Source: Bacteroidia bacterium (lineage in GTDB: Bacteria; Bacteroidota; Bacteroidia; Bacteroidales; Prolixibacteraceae). From it: a DNA stretch of 53,692 bases. Made by a program: the position numbers and the translations under genes. The stretch lies in assembly GCA_025358395.1 (NCBI GenBank), contig JANYJT010000056.1, positions 1 to 53,692 of the forward strand, written 5' to 3'. The notes beneath the pieces are model-generated. The model searched no databases. It saw only the letters and a list, made by a program, of their open reading frames with translations, and had not been told where the DNA came from. Position 1 is the first letter of the stretch; every line of letters begins with the position of its first letter. Of this stretch, positions 51,267-53,692 are shown in pieces.

Positions 51267-52751
51267 TTAAATATTTGTGAATGCGCTTTTTAATTCATTC
51301 TTTGTGACTTTCCCCATTGCATTTCTAGGCAATTCATCTTGAATGATATATTTTTTGGGAGTTTTGTAGCCTGGAAGTTTCTCCTTGACCCACTCTATCA
51401 ACTGTCCAAGATTAAAATCATTTGTCTTCAAAATCAGGCTAGCTCCAATAATTTCTCCCCACTCTTCATCAGGAAGACCCACTACTCCACAATCTTTAAT
51501 CTTTGGATGAGCTCGCAATACCTCTTCAATTTCCAGTGCCGATATTTTAAAACCTCCGGATTTAATTATATCAACTGAATTTCTTCCCAGTATTTTATAA
51601 CTGCCATCCTCAAATATTGAGATATCACCCGATTTAAACCACCCATCTTTCGTGAACGACTCATTGGTCTCTTTCGGTTTATTCCAGTATTCCTTGAAAA
51701 CATTTGCTCCTTTTATTTGAATTTCACCAGGAGTTCCTACTGCAACCTGTTGGTTATTGTCATCGGTTAACCTGATTTCCACCCCTGACAATGCCTGTCC
51801 GATGTATCCAGGTTTTCGCTCACCATGATATGGATTGCTGATGGCCATTCCGATCTCAGTCATTCCATAACGTTCAAGTAAAGTATGGCCACTAATTTGT
51901 TTCCATTGTTCAAGAACACTTATTGGAAGTGCTGCAGACCCTGAAACCATGAGTCGGAAGTTTTTTAAATGTTCAGATATCAGTTCTTGTTCTACTACGG
52001 GAAGCTGATTCCAATGCGTGATCAGCTTAAAATATATGGTAGGAACTGCCATAAAAACATTGACCTCCTTTCTACAAAATATTCGAAAAATATGGTCGGG
52101 ATTGAATTTTGGAAGAAATTCACAACAGGCACCACTCCACAATGCACAACATAATAAATTAATAATACCATGAACGTGATGCATAGGTAGCACGTTTAAA
52201 ACATGATCATCTTTATTCCATTCCCAGGAAGTTGTCAATGAAGTTATCTGGCTTTGGATATTGTTATGTGTCGTGACAACTCCTTTGGGAGAGCCAGTTG
52301 TTCCACTGGTATATAATATCATGGCTCTTCTTTCCGGATCAATATCAGGTAAATAACCTGTTTGTTCTCCTATTTGTTCCAATGGGATTAATCTGGCACC
52401 TGGCGTATTTGACAAGGGAGACAAGAATAATTCAAATTCTTTTGAATATATGATTGCAGATGCAGTTGTGTCGTCAATCACATATTGTAAGGAAGGAAGC
52501 GGATGTTTTTCGCAAAGGGGAACAGCGATTCCTCCAGCCCGCCAAATTCCCCATTGGATACAAACATAAGCATAACCAGAAGGGACAAGAAAAGCAATTC
52601 GAGCCTCATGCAAGTCTTTTTCTCCGTGTAACAATTCCAAAGCAATACTTTCAGAAGTATCCAGGAGTTGTTTGTAGGTGTAACTCTTATTCTTATTTTT
52701 TACTGCAATCCTTTCCTGAAAATTTCTGGAGCGTTCTATCAATTTTATCAT
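51267..52751 (-). CDS. matB: Malonyl-CoA synthetase (MatB/ACSF3-like AMP-forming ligase)
   Basis: This 494-residue adenylate-forming acyl-CoA synthetase has the P-loop ILYTSGTTGSPKGVVTTHNN, GMTEIGMAISNPYHGERKPG, the hinge motif WFKSGDISIFEDGSYKILGR, the DIIKSGGFKISALEIEEVL block usual in malonyl-CoA synthetases, and the catalytic Lys in PRNAMGKVTKNELK. It converts malonate, ATP and CoA to malonyl-CoA. Malonate specificity rests mainly on co-transcription with madL and madM. No malonyl-CoA decarboxylase is in the window. It is the first gene of its operon; I see no clear promoter box upstream. Confidence 0.88.
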   Translation of the reverse strand: MIKLIERSRNFQERIAVKNKNKSYTYKQLLDTSESIALELLHGEKDLHEARIAFLVPSGYAYVCIQWGIWRAGGIAVPLCEKHPLPSLQYVIDDTTASAIIYSKEFELFLSPLSNTPGARLIPLEQIGEQTGYLPDIDPERRAMILYTSGTTGSPKGVVTTHNNIQSQITSLTTSWEWNKDDHVLNVLPMHHVHGIINLLCCALWSGACCEFLPKFNPDHIFRIFCRKEVNVFMAVPTIYFKLITHWNQLPVVEQELISEHLKNFRLMVSGSAALPISVLEQWKQISGHTLLERYGMTEIGMAISNPYHGERKPGYIGQALSGVEIRLTDDNNQQVAVGTPGEIQIKGANVFKEYWNKPKETNESFTKDGWFKSGDISIFEDGSYKILGRNSVDIIKSGGFKISALEIEEVLRAHPKIKDCGVVGLPDEEWGEIIGASLILKTNDFNLGQLIEWVKEKLPGYKTPKKYIIQDELPRNAMGKVTKNELKSAFTNI

Positions 52752-53038
52752 ACAATTTATTCGATTATCTGATTCCTTATGCTTAAGCAGTTGATCCCAT
52801 TTGTTCGTCTTATTGACGGGAACATATGGTCATATTTACATTATTGTACATCAGTAAAAGTAAGAAAAAATCGTTTTAATTGCGGATATTTCTAACTGTT
52901 TATGAAGGCTATTCATCTCCAAAAAAAAAATCTAGAAATTTTTTGTCCCGAAATAAAAAAAGGTTGCCATTTCTGACAACCTAAGTTTTTTTCGGTACAT
53001 AAACCGGTTCTAAATACCAAATTTTCAGTACCTATTCG
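52752..53038. other. Intergenic region between matB and tRNA-Pro
   Basis: It contains the tRNA-Pro terminator at 52954-52990 and, nearer matB, an AT-rich stretch that must carry the matB promoter. No reading frame worth calling is present. Confidence 0.5.
52954..52990 (-). terminator. Intrinsic terminator of the tRNA genes
   Basis: On the minus strand AGGTTG (52977-52982) pairs with CAACCT (52961-52966) around a 10-nt loop and runs into seven Ts. It lies about 55 nt past the tRNA-Pro 3' end. Confidence 0.88.
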
Positions 53039-53112
53039 TCGGGGTACCAGGATTCGAACCTGGGACCCCCTGGTCCCAAACCAGGTGCGCTACCGGACTG
53101 CGCTACACCCCG
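53039..53112 (-). tRNA. tRNA-Pro (anticodon UGG)
   Basis: This 74-nt gene has acceptor stem CGGGGTG/TACCCCG, discriminator A, anticodon arm CCTGG-TTTGGGA-CCAGG with anticodon TGG, and T-arm CCAGG-TTCGAAT-CCTGG. CCA is not encoded. Confidence 0.97.
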
Positions 53113-53161
53113 ATGACTTTTGATTTTTGTTTTAAGGATTTGGCTTCCTTCAAAAGTGTTG

Positions 53162-53192
53162 CAAAAGTATCCATTTTTTTAAAAAACACAAG
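53162..53192 (-). promoter_or_regulatory. Promoter of tRNA-Pro
   Basis: On the minus strand CTTG (53189-53192), 19 nt and TACTTTTG (53162-53169) match the Bacteroidota promoter form with one mismatch, about 50 nt ahead of the tRNA. Confidence 0.65.
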
Positions 53193-53291
53193 CGTTTTGA
53201 AAAAAAATAATAAAGTCCCACGCAAGCGAGGCTTTAAAAGATTGGCGGAGGAATGGGGATTACTTACAGTGATCCCTGAAGGGGGATGCTA

Positions 53292-53417
53292 AACCAGTTA
53301 AAAACCCACTTCGCTTCGCTCAGGGTCTTTTATTTCCCCCTCAATCCATAAACACCTGCGGTGTTGGGATTGAAGGGGAAATAAAAAACCCCGCTGTCGC
53401 GAGGTTTTTAACTGGTT
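53292..53417. repeat. Nested palindrome downstream of tRNA-Ser, containing its terminator
   Basis: The outer arms AACCAGTTAAAAACC (53292-53306) and GGTTTTTAACTGGTT (53403-53417) are perfect 15-nt inverted repeats. Inside lie TTTATTTCCCC/GGGGAAATAAA (53328-53338, 53375-53385), CAATCC/GGATTG (53342-53347, 53367-53372) and AACACC/GGTGTT (53351-53356, 53360-53365), all centred on one short loop. On the minus strand the first part reads ACCTCGC-GACA-GCGGGGT plus T-run, a terminator for tRNA-Ser. The element ends 1 nt from the tRNA 3' end. Confidence 0.85.
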
Positions 53418-53505
<88 letters not shown>

Positions 53506-53541
53506 TTAATCCAGAGGTGCTAAAGCAAATCAGCTTCTCTT

Positions 53542-53560
53542 CACTCAAATTATTTGAGTG
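53542..53560. promoter_or_regulatory. Palindrome at the tRNA-Ser transcript start
   Basis: CACTCAAAT-T-ATTTGAGTG is a perfect 9-1-9 inverted repeat that begins within a few bases of the transcription start implied by the promoter at 53564-53594. It could be an operator or a leader hairpin used in 5' processing. Confidence 0.45.
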
Positions 53561-53563
53561 GTG

Positions 53564-53594
53564 CAAATGTAAAAACCTTTTTTAGTTAGGCAAA
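53564..53594 (-). promoter_or_regulatory. Promoter of tRNA-Ser
   Basis: On the minus strand TTTG (53591-53594), exactly 19 nt and TACATTTG (53564-53571) give a perfect match to TTTG-N19-TAnnTTTG, about 60 nt before the tRNA. Confidence 0.8.
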
Positions 53595-53692
53595 ATTTTT
53601 GTAGAAAATAATGTTGGAATAAATATCCTGAAATCCTTTGAAATACAAGATAAGTGATGTAGATTTGAATCATCAACCGACGTTCTTTCACA

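Noticed and set aside
53220..53290. Degenerate third tRNA between tRNA-Ser and tRNA-Pro
   Set aside because: No acceptor pairing, T-arm or anticodon arm could be assembled.

Overview
The window looks like a chromosomal segment of an anaerobic or facultative Bacteroidota bacterium, probably a polysaccharide-degrading Bacteroidales/Marinilabiliales-type lineage. The evidence is two SusC/SusD pairs, a FecI/FecR-type sigma/anti-sigma pair feeding a SusC with an STN domain, a two-subunit 2-oxoacid:ferredoxin oxidoreductase, many Tat-exported sugar enzymes, mostly absent Shine-Dalgarno motifs, and promoters of the TTTG-N19-TAnnTTTG type. No insertion sequence, phage gene or CRISPR array is visible.

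Layout. 1-2264: 3' part of korA, then korB. 2375-3703 (-): Tat-exported Gfo/Idh/MocA oxidoreductase. 3960-8966 (-): SusC/SusD pair from one promoter near 9.13 kb. 9365-10393 (+): phosphotriesterase-like lipoprotein. 10498-17572 (+): ECF sigma, FecR, SusC (STN), SusD. 17810-27214 (+): nine cytoplasmic enzymes (AllA-like cupin, FucI-like isomerase, CoA-acylating aldehyde dehydrogenase, both halves of a transketolase with a TIM-barrel isomerase between them, RpiB/LacAB isomerase, Gfo/Idh/MocA dehydrogenase, transaldolase). 27270-37196 (+): a largely exported set made of a tetraheme cytochrome fused to an FGE-like domain, two near-identical Tat-exported Gfo/Idh/MocA proteins, three Tat-type TIM-barrel isomerase/epimerase proteins, an MFS transporter and an amidohydrolase. 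37192-40920: a broken gene, a GH35/42-like DUF5597 enzyme and a carboxylesterase. 41112-47274: alpha-mannan enzymes GH76, GH92 and GH125, with a GH92 tail remnant and an aldo/keto reductase broken by one stop codon. 47274-50158: beta-propeller protein and DUF362 protein. 50128-52751 (-): malonate module MadM, MadL, MatB. 53039-53505 (-): tRNA-Pro(UGG) and tRNA-Ser(GCU), with a large nested palindrome between them.

How it may work together. SusC/SusD systems import glycans; exported hydrolases trim alpha-mannan and other glycosides; the exported Gfo/Idh/MocA plus TIM-barrel proteins resemble oxidation/elimination cassettes that attack glycosides by a non-hydrolytic 3-keto route. The most striking unit is 17.8-27.2 kb. 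It has a transketolase, a transaldolase and several isomerases plus a CoA-acylating aldehyde dehydrogenase, but no sugar kinase. That is the logic of pathways in which an unphosphorylated, modified ketose is cut by carbon transfer onto central phosphosugars, as in the transketolase and transaldolase versions of sulfoglycolysis. The substrate cannot be read from the sequence.
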